NCBI RefSeq assembly: GCF_030408395.1
Contig: NZ_CP046980.1
Coordinates: 558,001 to 622,000 of the forward strand
Source: Corynebacterium aquatimens
GTDB lineage: Bacteria > Actinomycetota > Actinomycetes > Mycobacteriales > Mycobacteriaceae
Direction of reading: 5' to 3'
DNA length: 64,000 nucleotides
The notes below the pieces were generated by a model. That model saw only the letters and a list, made by a program, of their open reading frames with translations, was not told where the DNA came from and did not search any database. Shown in pieces: positions 24,553 to 34,429 of this stretch; position 1 is the stretch's first letter, and each line of letters starts with the position of its first letter. The position numbers and the translations under genes are program-made.

Positions 24553-26351
24553 TCGGCATCTACGCCCACCACCACGGCAGCGGACACATCCAACGCTGCC
24601 GCGAAATCCAGCGGCAGCTGCGGAAGATCGGCTGGGACGCTGTTATTTTGTCCACATCCCCTGCCGGTGACGTGCCGTTGCCGGATGATGCCGGCCATGG
24701 CCAGTCTGGCCGCGCCATGACTGCGGGTGGGACCCTGCACTACGCGCCGTACGGCAACAAGGGACTACGCGACCGCTTTGCCGTGATTGCGCAGTGGGTA
24801 TCTGATAACAACCCGCAGGCGTTCTACGTTGATGTTTCCGCCGAGGTCGGCATGTTTTTGCGCCTAATGGGCGTGCCCGTGGTCACGCTTGCCATGCCTG
24901 GTTTGCGGGATGATCCACCCCACCAAACCGCCTACCGCCAGGCCGAAGCAATTATCGCCGCCTGGCCGAGCTGGGTTGGTGTGCCGGAGTTTTTGCAGCC
25001 GCACGCTGATCGGCTCCATGCCGTTGGCGGAATTTCACGCCTGCAGGTGCCTTCAGGATCGGTCATTCAGCGCGACGCGAAGCACGTCGTCGTCATGGCG
25101 GGCATGGGCGGCTCAACGTGGGACGCGAAGGATTGGCGCGCGGTAGAAGACGCGTGTGAGGGCTACCGCTTCACGTTCCTCACTGAGGACAACAGGATTG
25201 AAGATGAGGCCGAACTGGCCCGGATGCTCGCCGGCGCCGGGGTTGTTGTCACCGCCGGTGGCCAGAACTCCATCGCTGACATCGCTGCTCTTGGCGCACC
25301 CGCGATCCTTCTGCCCCAACCGCGGCCCTTCATTGAGCAAAAAATGAACGCCCACGTCGTGCGCGATGCAGGCCTGGCCGTGGTCCCCGATTCCTTCCCC
25401 GCCCCGGAAGAGTGGCCAGGCTTGCTCGACCGCGCTCAAGTACTGAACGCCGAGTGGTCACGCTGGGAAACCGAAGGGGCCGCACGCCGCGCCGCCGACG
25501 TCATCGCGACTGTTGCAGCAGATCCACGGGACACGAAAACGGCGATCGTCACCTTAGCCAGCCCCTCGCGGGCCGCCCACCTTACCCACCAGGTGAACCT
25601 GGCCCCGGAGGGAATCGATCACATCACCGTCGCGCTCAGCGGCCGCGAGGAATTGGCAAAAGCTGTCCCGAAAAGCCACGTCATCAGCGCCGATCACAGC
25701 GCCGAGCACAATTCCGGGGACACCTTCAACCTCGCCCGCGCGCGAAATGCCGGTGCGCGTGAGGCGATCGCACGGGGCAATGACACCGTGATTTTCCTAG
25801 ACGCAGACTGCGTCGCTGGCGGTGATCTGGTCCCGCTGTACACGAAAGCGCTGACGCTGAATCCAGAGGCAATCGTCGCTGGCCCCGTCACCTACATGAA
25901 GCGCGGCGAGCTGCGCACGACTCGCCCTGATCCCCACCCGGCGCGGCCGAACCCGGCATTCGGCGACGTTGTTTCGGCGGACGATTACAACCTGTTCTGG
26001 TCGTTGTCTTTCGCTTGCACGGCGGCCACGTGGGAGCGCATTGAGGACACATTCGGTGGCTTCGACACCGGCTTTACCGGTTACGGCGGGGAAGACACGG
26101 ACTTCGGCCAGAATCTTTCTGCACACGGTTTTGAGTTGCTGTGGGTGGGCGGGGCCCACGCTTTCCACCAGTGGCACGAGGTGTCCAGCCCACCGTGGGA
26201 GCACCTCGACGACATTCTCACGAACGCCGCTTATTTCCACTCGAAGTGGGGGTGGTGGCCCATGGAAGGCTGGCTCAAAGAATTTGAAGCCGCCGGGGCA
26301 ATCGCGCTTATCGACGACCGGTGGGTCAAGCGAACATCTGCTGACCGATAA
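24507..26351 (+). CDS. Two-domain glycosyltransferase: MurG-like GT-B domain fused to GT2 domain
   Basis: A 614-residue protein. Residues about 12-330 resemble MurG/GT28 proteins: HHHGSGHIQRCREI at the start, GMGGSTW in the middle, and TAGGQNSIADIAALGAPAIL then EQKMNAHVV at the end. Residues about 345-600 form a second, GT-A-type module with ARARNAGAREAIARGNDTVI, FLDADCVAGGDL and GGFDTGFTGYGGEDTDF, paralogous to the GT2 gene at 19287. Two catalytic modules in one chain suggest successive sugar additions. The ATG lies inside the previous gene with AGGAGG eleven bases before it. The 3' end overlaps efeB, on the other strand, by 26 bases. Confidence 0.82.
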   Translation: MATEPNADEARENCLIGIYAHHHGSGHIQRCREIQRQLRKIGWDAVILSTSPAGDVPLPDDAGHGQSGRAMTAGGTLHYAPYGNKGLRDRFAVIAQWVSDNNPQAFYVDVSAEVGMFLRLMGVPVVTLAMPGLRDDPPHQTAYRQAEAIIAAWPSWVGVPEFLQPHADRLHAVGGISRLQVPSGSVIQRDAKHVVVMAGMGGSTWDAKDWRAVEDACEGYRFTFLTEDNRIEDEAELARMLAGAGVVVTAGGQNSIADIAALGAPAILLPQPRPFIEQKMNAHVVRDAGLAVVPDSFPAPEEWPGLLDRAQVLNAEWSRWETEGAARRAADVIATVAADPRDTKTAIVTLASPSRAAHLTHQVNLAPEGIDHITVALSGREELAKAVPKSHVISADHSAEHNSGDTFNLARARNAGAREAIARGNDTVIFLDADCVAGGDLVPLYTKALTLNPEAIVAGPVTYMKRGELRTTRPDPHPARPNPAFGDVVSADDYNLFWSLSFACTAATWERIEDTFGGFDTGFTGYGGEDTDFGQNLSAHGFELLWVGGAHAFHQWHEVSSPPWEHLDDILTNAAYFHSKWGWWPMEGWLKEFEAAGAIALIDDRWVKRTSADR

Positions 26352-27594
26352 AGTCGTCGTCCCCATCGCCGATCCCCGGCGGGACCAGGTATGTTCCCGT
26401 GTTGGTGGTCTTGCAGTATTCCACGAACATCATGTCGCGGGACATGGACTGGTGGACCGTGGCGAAGCGGTCCACGGTTTTGGTGAACCCGATGAAGAAT
26501 AAGCCCGCGAGCAGGCGGCCTTGCTCGTCGGAGCCGTCGATGAAGTTGAAGGCGCGACGCAGCATCTTGATTCCGCCGTTTTGATTCGGGTGGACATTGA
26601 ACAAGTGCGATTCGTGGTCGATTTTTGGCAGGCCGCGTTCGTCCTTTGCGTCAAAGTCCGGCTCGGTGAACTCGTCGCCGCCGCTTAGAGGAGCGCCTTC
26701 GTGCTTGTCGCGGCCCGTGACGCGTTCCTGTTCTTGGAGTTGCAAAGTATCCCAGATTTCCGTGAGCATCCGGATCCTGCGCACCGTCATGTACGATCCG
26801 CCCGCCGCCCACGATTGGGAGGAGTTTTCCGGGATCCAGACGTGCTCGTTGAGCGTATCCGTTTCATCGGAGCGGATGTTGGCCGTCCCGTCTTTTTGAC
26901 CAAACAGGTTGCGCGGTGTCTTTTCTTCACGGGAAGTCACGGATGCGCGTCCGAACCCAATCTGCGTCCAGCGCAACACCGCATCCGGCACCCCAAGGCG
27001 GGTCAGATTGCGGATGGCGTGACCAGCGACCTGCGGGTCATTGGCGCAGGCCATGATGCAGATGTCACCGTGGGAATGGTCCTGATCAGTGAAATCGTTG
27101 GTCATTTTTGGCATGTCCGTGAACTCTTTCGGCAGCTTGCCTTCCAGGCCGAATTGCTTACGGAACAGGTTCTTGCCAAAGCCAAAAGTGATCGTCAGAC
27201 CAGACGGGCCTAGGTCAACTGCTTCACCGGAATCGTCCGGCGGGAAATTCTCACCGCCACCGAAAGCGCCTTTCGCAGTGACATCGCCGCCCATGGTGAG
27301 GCGCCGCGATGCCTTGGTCCACCGGGTGAGCAGATCAATCAAATCATCACGATCAATCTCTTCGTCCACGTCGAACGCGGCGAAGTGCATGTTGTTCTGC
27401 ATCGGTGTGATGATGCCGGCTTGGTGCTCACCGGAAAAAGGAATGACCAGTTCCTCGAAATCGCTGACACTGCTGGCCGTGCCGTCGGCGCTAGACGCTT
27501 CGTCGTTAGGCGAACATGCTGCGGCAGCAAGACCTGCGGTGCTTGCACCGCCCAGTGCGAAGAACGTGCGGCGGGTGAATTTTGAACTGGTCAC
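26326..27594 (-). CDS. efeB: Deferrochelatase/peroxidase EfeB (dye-decolorising peroxidase)
   Basis: A 422-residue Tat-exported haem peroxidase. The twin-arginine signal FTRRTFFALGGASTAGLAAAACS also contains a Cys after the hydrophobic stretch that could be lipidated. The DyP signature FGQKDGTANI (GxxDG) lies near residue 230 and the haem-ligand His region is in FTKTVDRFATVHQSM. It works with EfeO and EfeU in iron uptake, oxidising Fe(II) or taking iron from haem. It is the last gene of efeUOB; the gap to efeO is 41 bases. Confidence 0.94.
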   Translation of the reverse strand: MTSSKFTRRTFFALGGASTAGLAAAACSPNDEASSADGTASSVSDFEELVIPFSGEHQAGIITPMQNNMHFAAFDVDEEIDRDDLIDLLTRWTKASRRLTMGGDVTAKGAFGGGENFPPDDSGEAVDLGPSGLTITFGFGKNLFRKQFGLEGKLPKEFTDMPKMTNDFTDQDHSHGDICIMACANDPQVAGHAIRNLTRLGVPDAVLRWTQIGFGRASVTSREEKTPRNLFGQKDGTANIRSDETDTLNEHVWIPENSSQSWAAGGSYMTVRRIRMLTEIWDTLQLQEQERVTGRDKHEGAPLSGGDEFTEPDFDAKDERGLPKIDHESHLFNVHPNQNGGIKMLRRAFNFIDGSDEQGRLLAGLFFIGFTKTVDRFATVHQSMSRDMMFVEYCKTTNTGTYLVPPGIGDGDDDFIGQQMFA

Positions 27595-27635
27595 TGTTTT
27601 CCTCTTCCTCTTCGGTCCGTGCGTGAAGGTCCGGG

Positions 27636-28901
27636 CTAGATGCCCAGCACCGTACCAGTGAGCCGTGACAGCTCCTCGCGCAGCGCGTCGAGGGAACGAG
27701 TCAGCTTCTGCTGTTCACCGGCGTCTACCTCGCTGTAGTCCTTGAACCCAGCTTCGAGGCTGCCGTACTCGTCCAGCTGCTCCTGGAGGTCGTCGTAACG
27801 CTTCTCGATGTCCTCGACGAGCTTCTTGCCTTCCTCCCCGCGCTCCACGGCGATGTCCTTGACCAAGTCGAAGGCGATGCGGGAACCCTGCAGGTTGGAC
27901 TGGAAGTCATAGAGATCCTTGTGGGACCACCAGTTTTCTTCACCAGTGATCTTGTTCGCTGCGATCTCCTCGAGCAGCGCCATGGCACCGTTGGACACGG
28001 TAGCGATGGTGATGTCGTTGTCCTTGATGAAGTTCTCATCGCGGACGGTTGCGTCCAGCTGCTCAACGTCGGCGATGAGAGCATCGGCGATCTCCGCGCG
28101 CTTCTTCTCGTCCGAAGGCTCCCAGCCCTCGCGTGCCGGAGTGCCGTCCGCGTTCTTGTCGGACTCCGCCGGCGGCCAAAGGTCCTTCTCGATGCGGTGG
28201 AAGCCCAGCCACTCGGTGAAAGTTTCATCGTCCTTCTTCAGCTCTTCAGCCTCAGCGATGTAGTCCACCTCGCGGTAGTCAATGCGCGGGTCGAGAATGC
28301 CCAGGGCTTCAGCGATCGGCTCGATGCGCTCGTAGTGGACACGGACGTTGGGGTACATCTCCTTCGCCTTTTCGTCGTCGCCGTTCTTATACGCGTTGGC
28401 GAATTCCGTGGTAGCGGGGACAAGCTCCGCGACCTCGTTCTTCACGTAGGCGATGTAGTCTTCCACTGCCTTGTCAAAGCGTTCCTGGTCAGAAGCATCG
28501 ACCTCGATCGGCTGGCCTGTCACGGTGAATTTTGCCTGGCCGACGTTCGGGCCGCGCAGACCCGGCTTGCACGCGGTGAAGTAATCGCCCGGCTCCAGCG
28601 GCACGATGAGCTCGGCGGTCGTCCCCGGGGCAATGTTTTCTTTCTCCGCAATCACGCGCAGACCGTCGTTGGCCAGCACGTAGAACTCGGTGACTTCTTT
28701 GCCCTCGTTTTTGATGGTGAAGGTCTGGTTACCGGATTCCGCAGAATCCTTCGATGCTTCGCAGGAATCAGACTTCGCGGTCACCTCAATGGCACCGTCT
28801 TTGCCATCTGTGGAGTTGCTACCCGTATTGGCGTTTTCCACGCATGCGCTCAGCGGGAGCGCTGCAACGGTCAACAAGGCGAGGATCGATGCTTTCTTCA
28901 T
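27636..28901 (-). CDS. efeO: Iron uptake protein EfeO (cupredoxin plus imelysin-like M75 domain)
   Basis: A 421-residue secreted lipoprotein-type component. The signal peptide LALLTVAALPLSACV ends in a lipobox LSAC. An N-terminal cupredoxin-like domain (about residues 35-125) precedes an M75 imelysin-like domain containing the HxxE iron-binding motif HRIE in WLGFHRIEKDLW (about residue 235). It delivers iron to the EfeU permease. Its ATG overlaps the efeU stop by four bases. Confidence 0.95.
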   Translation of the reverse strand: MKKASILALLTVAALPLSACVENANTGSNSTDGKDGAIEVTAKSDSCEASKDSAESGNQTFTIKNEGKEVTEFYVLANDGLRVIAEKENIAPGTTAELIVPLEPGDYFTACKPGLRGPNVGQAKFTVTGQPIEVDASDQERFDKAVEDYIAYVKNEVAELVPATTEFANAYKNGDDEKAKEMYPNVRVHYERIEPIAEALGILDPRIDYREVDYIAEAEELKKDDETFTEWLGFHRIEKDLWPPAESDKNADGTPAREGWEPSDEKKRAEIADALIADVEQLDATVRDENFIKDNDITIATVSNGAMALLEEIAANKITGEENWWSHKDLYDFQSNLQGSRIAFDLVKDIAVERGEEGKKLVEDIEKRYDDLQEQLDEYGSLEAGFKDYSEVDAGEQQKLTRSLDALREELSRLTGTVLGI

Positions 28902-29965
28902 CGGTGAATCGGTTCCTTTCGTGTGGTGGAATTTTCCGCTGTTTCTGTAAGCGAAAGACTTTGGTGAGACGGTGCCAGCCCCGCCGCCTCGGAAGATGTA
29001 TCTGCGGAAGCGACGGCTTCGCTCGCTTCATTTGCGGGCGAAGCAGCGCGTGCGTCGGTGGGTGATGCTGTAGGCACGGACTTCTGGCGAAGGTTGCGGA
29101 TGAACTTGGGCACCACGATGAGCATGTAGGTTGCCCACCCGATCACCTGAAGCCACGACATTTGGGCCTCGAATCCGGTGAAGGCTTGCAGCAACGTCAT
29201 GCCGAACCCGTTTGGATCCAAAGAATCGGAGAAGTCGAAAGCCCAGCCGAACGGGAAAGACGCCATCCAGAACGGGTAGGTAATGAACCCGGTGAGGACC
29301 TCGCCTGTGCGCGGGTGGGTTGGTGCGATGGGTTCTCCGGAGAACGGGCCCGGCAGCACCTGGGCTTCCTGCAGATCGTGGATTGCGTAGGCAGTGATAC
29401 CCGCAGCGACGATGATGAGCAGCACACTGGACCAGGTGAAGAACGTTTGGAGTTTCAGCCGCAGCGCACCCGCGTAAATTCCCCAGCCGATACCGATGGC
29501 CACGATGATGCCGGACACGGCGCCAATAATCGCCCAGGTATCCAGCACCCATCCCCAGAGCATGAGGGTGAGCTCAATGCCTTCGCGGCCGACGGCCACG
29601 AAGGCCAACCAGAACATTGCACTTGCTCCTGCGGCGAGCGCTTGCCCAGTCTTGTCGTCCAAAATGCGGCGCATCGCACCTTGCTGGTTCGACATGGACA
29701 GCACCATGCCCGTGATCATCGCCACGGCGATGAGCGAGAAGACTCCGCCCATGATTTCTTGCGCTTTAAAGCTCAAGCCGTAGCGGCCGAAGGTGAAAAT
29801 CGCGCCGAATACAAGGCACACCAAGGCGGCGATGCCGACTCCGGACCACACCGCCCGCTTAGCTTGGGGTGCTTCCCTGCGGTTGATGGCTGCGAGCAGA
29901 ACTCCCACGATGAGGGAGGCCTCGAGCCCTTCGCGCAGTCCGACGATAAACGCGGCAATGAACAT
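28898..29965 (-). CDS. efeU: FTR1-family iron permease EfeU
   Basis: A 355-residue membrane protein with seven hydrophobic segments. Two REGxE motifs of FTR1 permeases are present: GLREGLEASLIVG near residue 9 and VGREGIELTLMLWG near residue 125. It transports ferric iron after oxidation by EfeB. The C-terminal 50 residues form an Ala/Ser-rich cytoplasmic tail rather than a fused EfeO. First gene of the operon, with DtxR-like boxes about 100 bases upstream. Confidence 0.95.
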   Translation of the reverse strand: MFIAAFIVGLREGLEASLIVGVLLAAINRREAPQAKRAVWSGVGIAALVCLVFGAIFTFGRYGLSFKAQEIMGGVFSLIAVAMITGMVLSMSNQQGAMRRILDDKTGQALAAGASAMFWLAFVAVGREGIELTLMLWGWVLDTWAIIGAVSGIIVAIGIGWGIYAGALRLKLQTFFTWSSVLLIIVAAGITAYAIHDLQEAQVLPGPFSGEPIAPTHPRTGEVLTGFITYPFWMASFPFGWAFDFSDSLDPNGFGMTLLQAFTGFEAQMSWLQVIGWATYMLIVVPKFIRNLRQKSVPTASPTDARAASPANEASEAVASADTSSEAAGLAPSHQSLSLTETAENSTTRKEPIHR

Positions 29966-30067
29966 GGATGAGTAACTTTCCCTTTATATCGAGCTCGTGG
30001 ACACGCCCGTGACCGAGCAACCAGTGAGGCCGGTAGGCGCAGCGTGTCTTCTTCAGGCTGGCCTATT

Positions 30068-30101
30068 CTAGCCTAGGGTCACCTTACTAAGCCAAGCCTA
30101 G
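30068..30101 (-). promoter_or_regulatory. Tandem DtxR/IdeR-like iron boxes upstream of efeU
   Basis: Read on the minus strand, TAAGGTGACCCTAGGCTAG (30068-30086) and CTAGGCTTGGCTTAGTAAG (30083-30101) each match about 12 of 19 positions of the DtxR consensus TTAGGTTAGSCTAACCTAA and keep its half-sites. They overlap, which suits cooperative dimer binding. Iron-dependent repression of efeUOB is inferred. Confidence 0.6.
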
Positions 30102-30197
30102 GAAAGTAAATCTTTTGGACGAAATTAGTTGAATTTCCGCTGGATGCCCGCCGGCGTTCCGTCGGCGGTCTACCGACGTTGCGCCGGCGTTACACAG

Positions 30198-30246
30198 AAA
30201 AGACCCCACTGAAACTTCGCACGAGGGCGAAACTTCGGCGGGGTCT
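30198..30246. terminator. Long hairpin with conserved arms
   Basis: AGACCCC pairs with GGGGTCT, and TTCGC with GCGAA in the loop region. It lies in the gap between efeU's promoter side and the 3' end of the enoyl-CoA hydratase gene and could terminate the latter on the minus strand. Confidence 0.5.
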
Positions 30247-30248
30247 GT

Positions 30249-30344
30249 GCGCACCGCTTACACGCTACGCGCACCGCTTACACGCTATGTGCACCACCAC
30301 ACGCTGTGCGCGCGATGCGCACAGCGCGCATAGCGCGCGTAGCG
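30249..30344. repeat. 20-bp tandem repeat and CG-rich palindromes
   Basis: GCGCACCGCTTACACGCTA occurs twice in tandem (30249 and 30269) and is followed by degenerate copies and alternating GCGC/TGCGCA sequence with internal pairing. The remaining bases between 29966 and 30344 hold only the iron boxes and the hairpin; no gene is visible. Confidence 0.8.
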
Positions 30345-31145
30345 TTAATCAAACTGGTGCGTGCGCTTGTTGAGGAAGGCGGCGACACCTTGCTGGTGCT
30401 CCTCGGTGCCGAGGAGGGCGGTTTGGGTTTGAGCCTCGAATGCGAGGGATTCGTTGAATCCGCGCAGCGCAGCCTTGTTCACAGCGGCCTTCGTCGCGGC
30501 GAGTGCGCCGCGCGGGGACGTCGAGAAGCTTCGGGCGAGCTCTTGGGCGGTGGCTAGTGCTTGGCCCTTTGGGCTGAGTTTTGCCACGAGCCCGGCGGCG
30601 AGGGCTTCCTTTGCAGAAAGTGGGAGCTGTGCCAGCACCAGCGCCATTGCGCGGTGGCGGCCCATGGAAGCCGCAGCCGTTGCCACGGCACCACCGTCGG
30701 GCATGAGACCGATCCTGCCGAATGGTAGAACCACGAAGGCTTCTTCGCTGGCGATGATGATGTCGGTGGCAAAGGCCACGGATGCGCCGATGCCAGCGCA
30801 GGCCCCTTCCACCGCGGCGATCACGGGGATAGGGCAGCGGGTGATGGCGTCGGCCATCATCTCAATGTCCACCAAGGCAGGGGCCACGCCGTGCGGGGCA
30901 ACGTTGAATTCCTCAGCGTTGGCGAAGGACTCCACGTCCATGCCGGCGCAAAACGCTGTGTCGTCGCCAGTGATGATCACCGCGCGGATAGAGGCATCAT
31001 TGCCAGCGCGCAATACTAATTCGCCGATCGCGCGGTAGGAATCCGCGCGCAGGGCATTGCGCTTCTCCGGGTTGGAAATGCGGATCGTGGCAATGGTGCC
31101 GTCGACCTCAGCGGTGATGATGGGGGAGGAGGAAGATGTGTCCAT
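30345..31145 (-). CDS. Enoyl-CoA hydratase/isomerase family protein
   Basis: A 266-residue crotonase-fold protein. The oxyanion-hole regions are ITGDDTAFCAGMDVES (about residues 60-75) and AVEGACAGIGASVAFATD (about 105-122). PFGRIGLMPDGGA carries an Asp, not the Glu expected at the second catalytic position of true hydratases, so the reaction may be isomerisation or another acyl-CoA change. It starts nine bases after the nitronate monooxygenase gene, so they are one transcription unit. Confidence 0.82.
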   Translation of the reverse strand: MDTSSSSPIITAEVDGTIATIRISNPEKRNALRADSYRAIGELVLRAGNDASIRAVIITGDDTAFCAGMDVESFANAEEFNVAPHGVAPALVDIEMMADAITRCPIPVIAAVEGACAGIGASVAFATDIIIASEEAFVVLPFGRIGLMPDGGAVATAAASMGRHRAMALVLAQLPLSAKEALAAGLVAKLSPKGQALATAQELARSFSTSPRGALAATKAAVNKAALRGFNESLAFEAQTQTALLGTEEHQQGVAAFLNKRTHQFD

Positions 31146-31153
31146 CGTTACCC

Positions 31154-32313
<1,160 letters not shown>

Positions 32314-33858
32314 ATGGCGACTCCTTGTGAACCGACGGCTGTTACCCGGCGGATGCTGGACTACACCGCATCCCGCCGGACGTTGATCAAGGCAACGGGC
32401 GTTGCCGCCGGCACCGCCGGAGTGGGTGTGATCGGGGCGAGCGCGTGGGCGCAGGAGACTGAAGGTGTAGCCACCGTTCCAGAACCGCCGCTTCTGCCCG
32501 CCGACGGTACGAGTTCAGTCGGCAGTTCCCAGGCAGGCTGGGTGTTCGGCAACACTGGCCGCAATAGCCACGGATCATTCATCGCTGGCGACCTGCAGGT
32601 GATCACCACCACCGAGGATTCTGCGGTGATCAACTGGATCACGTGGGATGCCCGCGTGTCACCTGACCTGGTTCCGCAAGGACTGCCCACGGCAGGGAAA
32701 CTGGTGGTGCGCGCGGTAGATAACCCCAGTGAGGTTCACGTCGTAGAAAGCCCGCGGGAGACCTTCTTCCACCAGCTCACCGTGACGGGATTGCGGCCGT
32801 CGACGACGTACTCCTTCGTCGCCACGTCGCATGGCGTTGAGGCCGCCGCGACGCACAACATCATCGCGGAATCGCGCCGGGAGTTCACCACCCAGCCGAA
32901 GATGGCGGGGCCCGTATTGGCCACGATCATGGTTGCCAATGACACCCACGTCGGCGAAGAGGCTGACGGCCTGCTCTTCGCCAACTTCCCGCCGCCAGCT
33001 AAAGCGAAAGCGGGGGAGCGGCCGTACACCGACATCACTACGGAATCAGTCATCGCCTCAGCCCACGCCGTGGGTGCCAGCCACCTCTTTGTCAACGGCG
33101 ATGTCACCAGCGAAGCAAAACCCGCGGAGGTCGCGCGCGCAAAGCAGCTTCTCGACGGCTTCAATGGCACCGTTCGGGTCACCCGCGGTAACCACGACCG
33201 TCCGCACAAACTTACCGACGGCCCTGAATACGCTGGTGCGCCGGTCTACGACGCTGAACGCGTCGACCCTTTCGGTGCTGTGTTTGAACCCCGCCAGCAA
33301 GCGTGGGTGGAAAACATCCTGGGTGCAGGCGGTGCAGTAGTCGCCCGGGTAGTGGGAATTGACTCCACTGAGCTGGATTCTTCCAGCGGCATGATCGAGG
33401 ACGCTCAGTTTGTGCAAATTGAGCGCATTTTCAACGAGGACCGCACCACGCCGACCGTCGTCATGTTGCACCACCCCTGCACCCGTGCCGCGGCGTGGTC
33501 AAACGCCGGCGGGCCTGGCTTTGTTCTGCGGGACAAAGACATCGTGAGGCTCCAAGAACTCATCGCTAAGCAGACAAACATCAAGCTCGTGCTCAGCGGC
33601 CACACGCACCGCGCGCGGAAAAACGCACCCGATGCGGCGAAAAACACCGTCTTCCTGGAGACCCCAGCAGCCAAGAACTGGCCTACCGGCGCAACGCAGA
33701 TCCGCTTCTTTAAAGACGGCATGGCCATCACGTTCCGCCAAAACACCTCAGAGGAAGCCCTGCGCTGGGCCGCGCGCACGCGCTGGACCATCTTCGGTCT
33801 GTCCCCGTCAGTGATGCTCGGGCCGATTGAAGCCCGCGCCCTGACGATCTTCTACTGA
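32314..33858 (+). CDS. Tat-exported metallophosphoesterase
   Basis: A 514-residue secreted calcineurin-like phosphoesterase. An N-terminal twin-arginine signal (SRRTLIKATGVAAGTAGVGV, cleavage near AWAQE) is followed by a fibronectin-like domain (about 80-180). The metal-binding core then runs in order: VANDTHVGE, VNGDVTSE, TRGNHDRPH, VMLHHP and LSGHTHRA, giving all five phosphoesterase metal motifs. It is similar in layout to purple-acid-phosphatase-like enzymes, but the natural substrate is unknown. Confidence 0.87.
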   Translation: MATPCEPTAVTRRMLDYTASRRTLIKATGVAAGTAGVGVIGASAWAQETEGVATVPEPPLLPADGTSSVGSSQAGWVFGNTGRNSHGSFIAGDLQVITTTEDSAVINWITWDARVSPDLVPQGLPTAGKLVVRAVDNPSEVHVVESPRETFFHQLTVTGLRPSTTYSFVATSHGVEAAATHNIIAESRREFTTQPKMAGPVLATIMVANDTHVGEEADGLLFANFPPPAKAKAGERPYTDITTESVIASAHAVGASHLFVNGDVTSEAKPAEVARAKQLLDGFNGTVRVTRGNHDRPHKLTDGPEYAGAPVYDAERVDPFGAVFEPRQQAWVENILGAGGAVVARVVGIDSTELDSSSGMIEDAQFVQIERIFNEDRTTPTVVMLHHPCTRAAAWSNAGGPGFVLRDKDIVRLQELIAKQTNIKLVLSGHTHRARKNAPDAAKNTVFLETPAAKNWPTGATQIRFFKDGMAITFRQNTSEEALRWAARTRWTIFGLSPSVMLGPIEARALTIFY

Positions 33859-34026
33859 CCTTTATCTAACGCGTAGTCTGGCCGTTATTTACCTGCCGTC
33901 CAGACCTTGATTGCGGATCTACGGCGTCGCAGCTTTTACTTCAGACGTGTGGTGCGCTAGACTGCTTCATCGTTCTGAAGTTCCTTTTCGCTTCGGGGCC
34001 GTGCTGTAGCGGAAAAGCCGCAGCAT

Positions 34027-34101
34027 GGGAACGTCGTATAGTGGCTAATACCTCAGCCTTCCAAGCTGAAGACGCGGGTTCGATTCCCGTCGTTCCCTCC
34101 A
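34027..34101 (+). tRNA. tRNA-Gly (TCC)
   Basis: The acceptor stem GGGAACG pairs with CGTTCCC, the anticodon stem TCAGC with GCTGA, and the T arm has CGGGTTCGATTCCCG. The anticodon TCC lies at 34060-34062. The mature part ends at 34098 and CCA is encoded. Confidence 0.95.
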
Positions 34102-34130
34102 AGCACCCAGGTTTCGTACCGGGTGCTTTC
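34101..34130 (+). terminator. Terminator of tRNA-Gly
   Basis: Stem AAGCACCC / GGGTGCTT with a 12-base loop, followed by TCCTG, directly after the tRNA. Confidence 0.6.
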
Positions 34131-34289
34131 CTGTGTGGTTCAGCTGTAGCTTTGCGTGTGTGCATGTGGCGTTCGTACTGGGAAGAAGCGCATGGCGCGA
34201 CCCTATGAAAAAGACTGTTTTGGGGCCGCGCTAGAATCTTCACCCGTGGCCAAAGCGTCACAAGAAACTACAACGAAATACCGCAACTA

Positions 34290-34363
34290 CGGGGCGTGGC
34301 GCAGCTTGGTAGCGCACCTGCTTTGGGAGCAGGGGGTCGCAGGTTCAAATCCTGTCGCCCCGA
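34290..34363 (+). tRNA. tRNA-Pro (TGG)
   Basis: The acceptor stem CGGGGCG pairs with CGCCCCG. The anticodon arm CCTGC-TTTGGGA-GCAGG has TGG at 34324-34326, and the T arm has AGGTTCAAATCCT. The gene ends with discriminator A. The tig gene begins 66 bases later. Confidence 0.95.
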
Positions 34364-34429
34364 CGTAGTAGGCACGGTGTGCCGAACTTTTTAAAGATTA
34401 TTGTCAATGAAGATCAGGAGAGTAGATCT

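Noticed and set aside
30179..30373. A 64-codon plus-strand frame between efeU and the enoyl-CoA hydratase gene
   Set aside because: It consists of the hairpin and tandem repeats and has no ribosome site; translation is Arg/Thr/Ala repeats.
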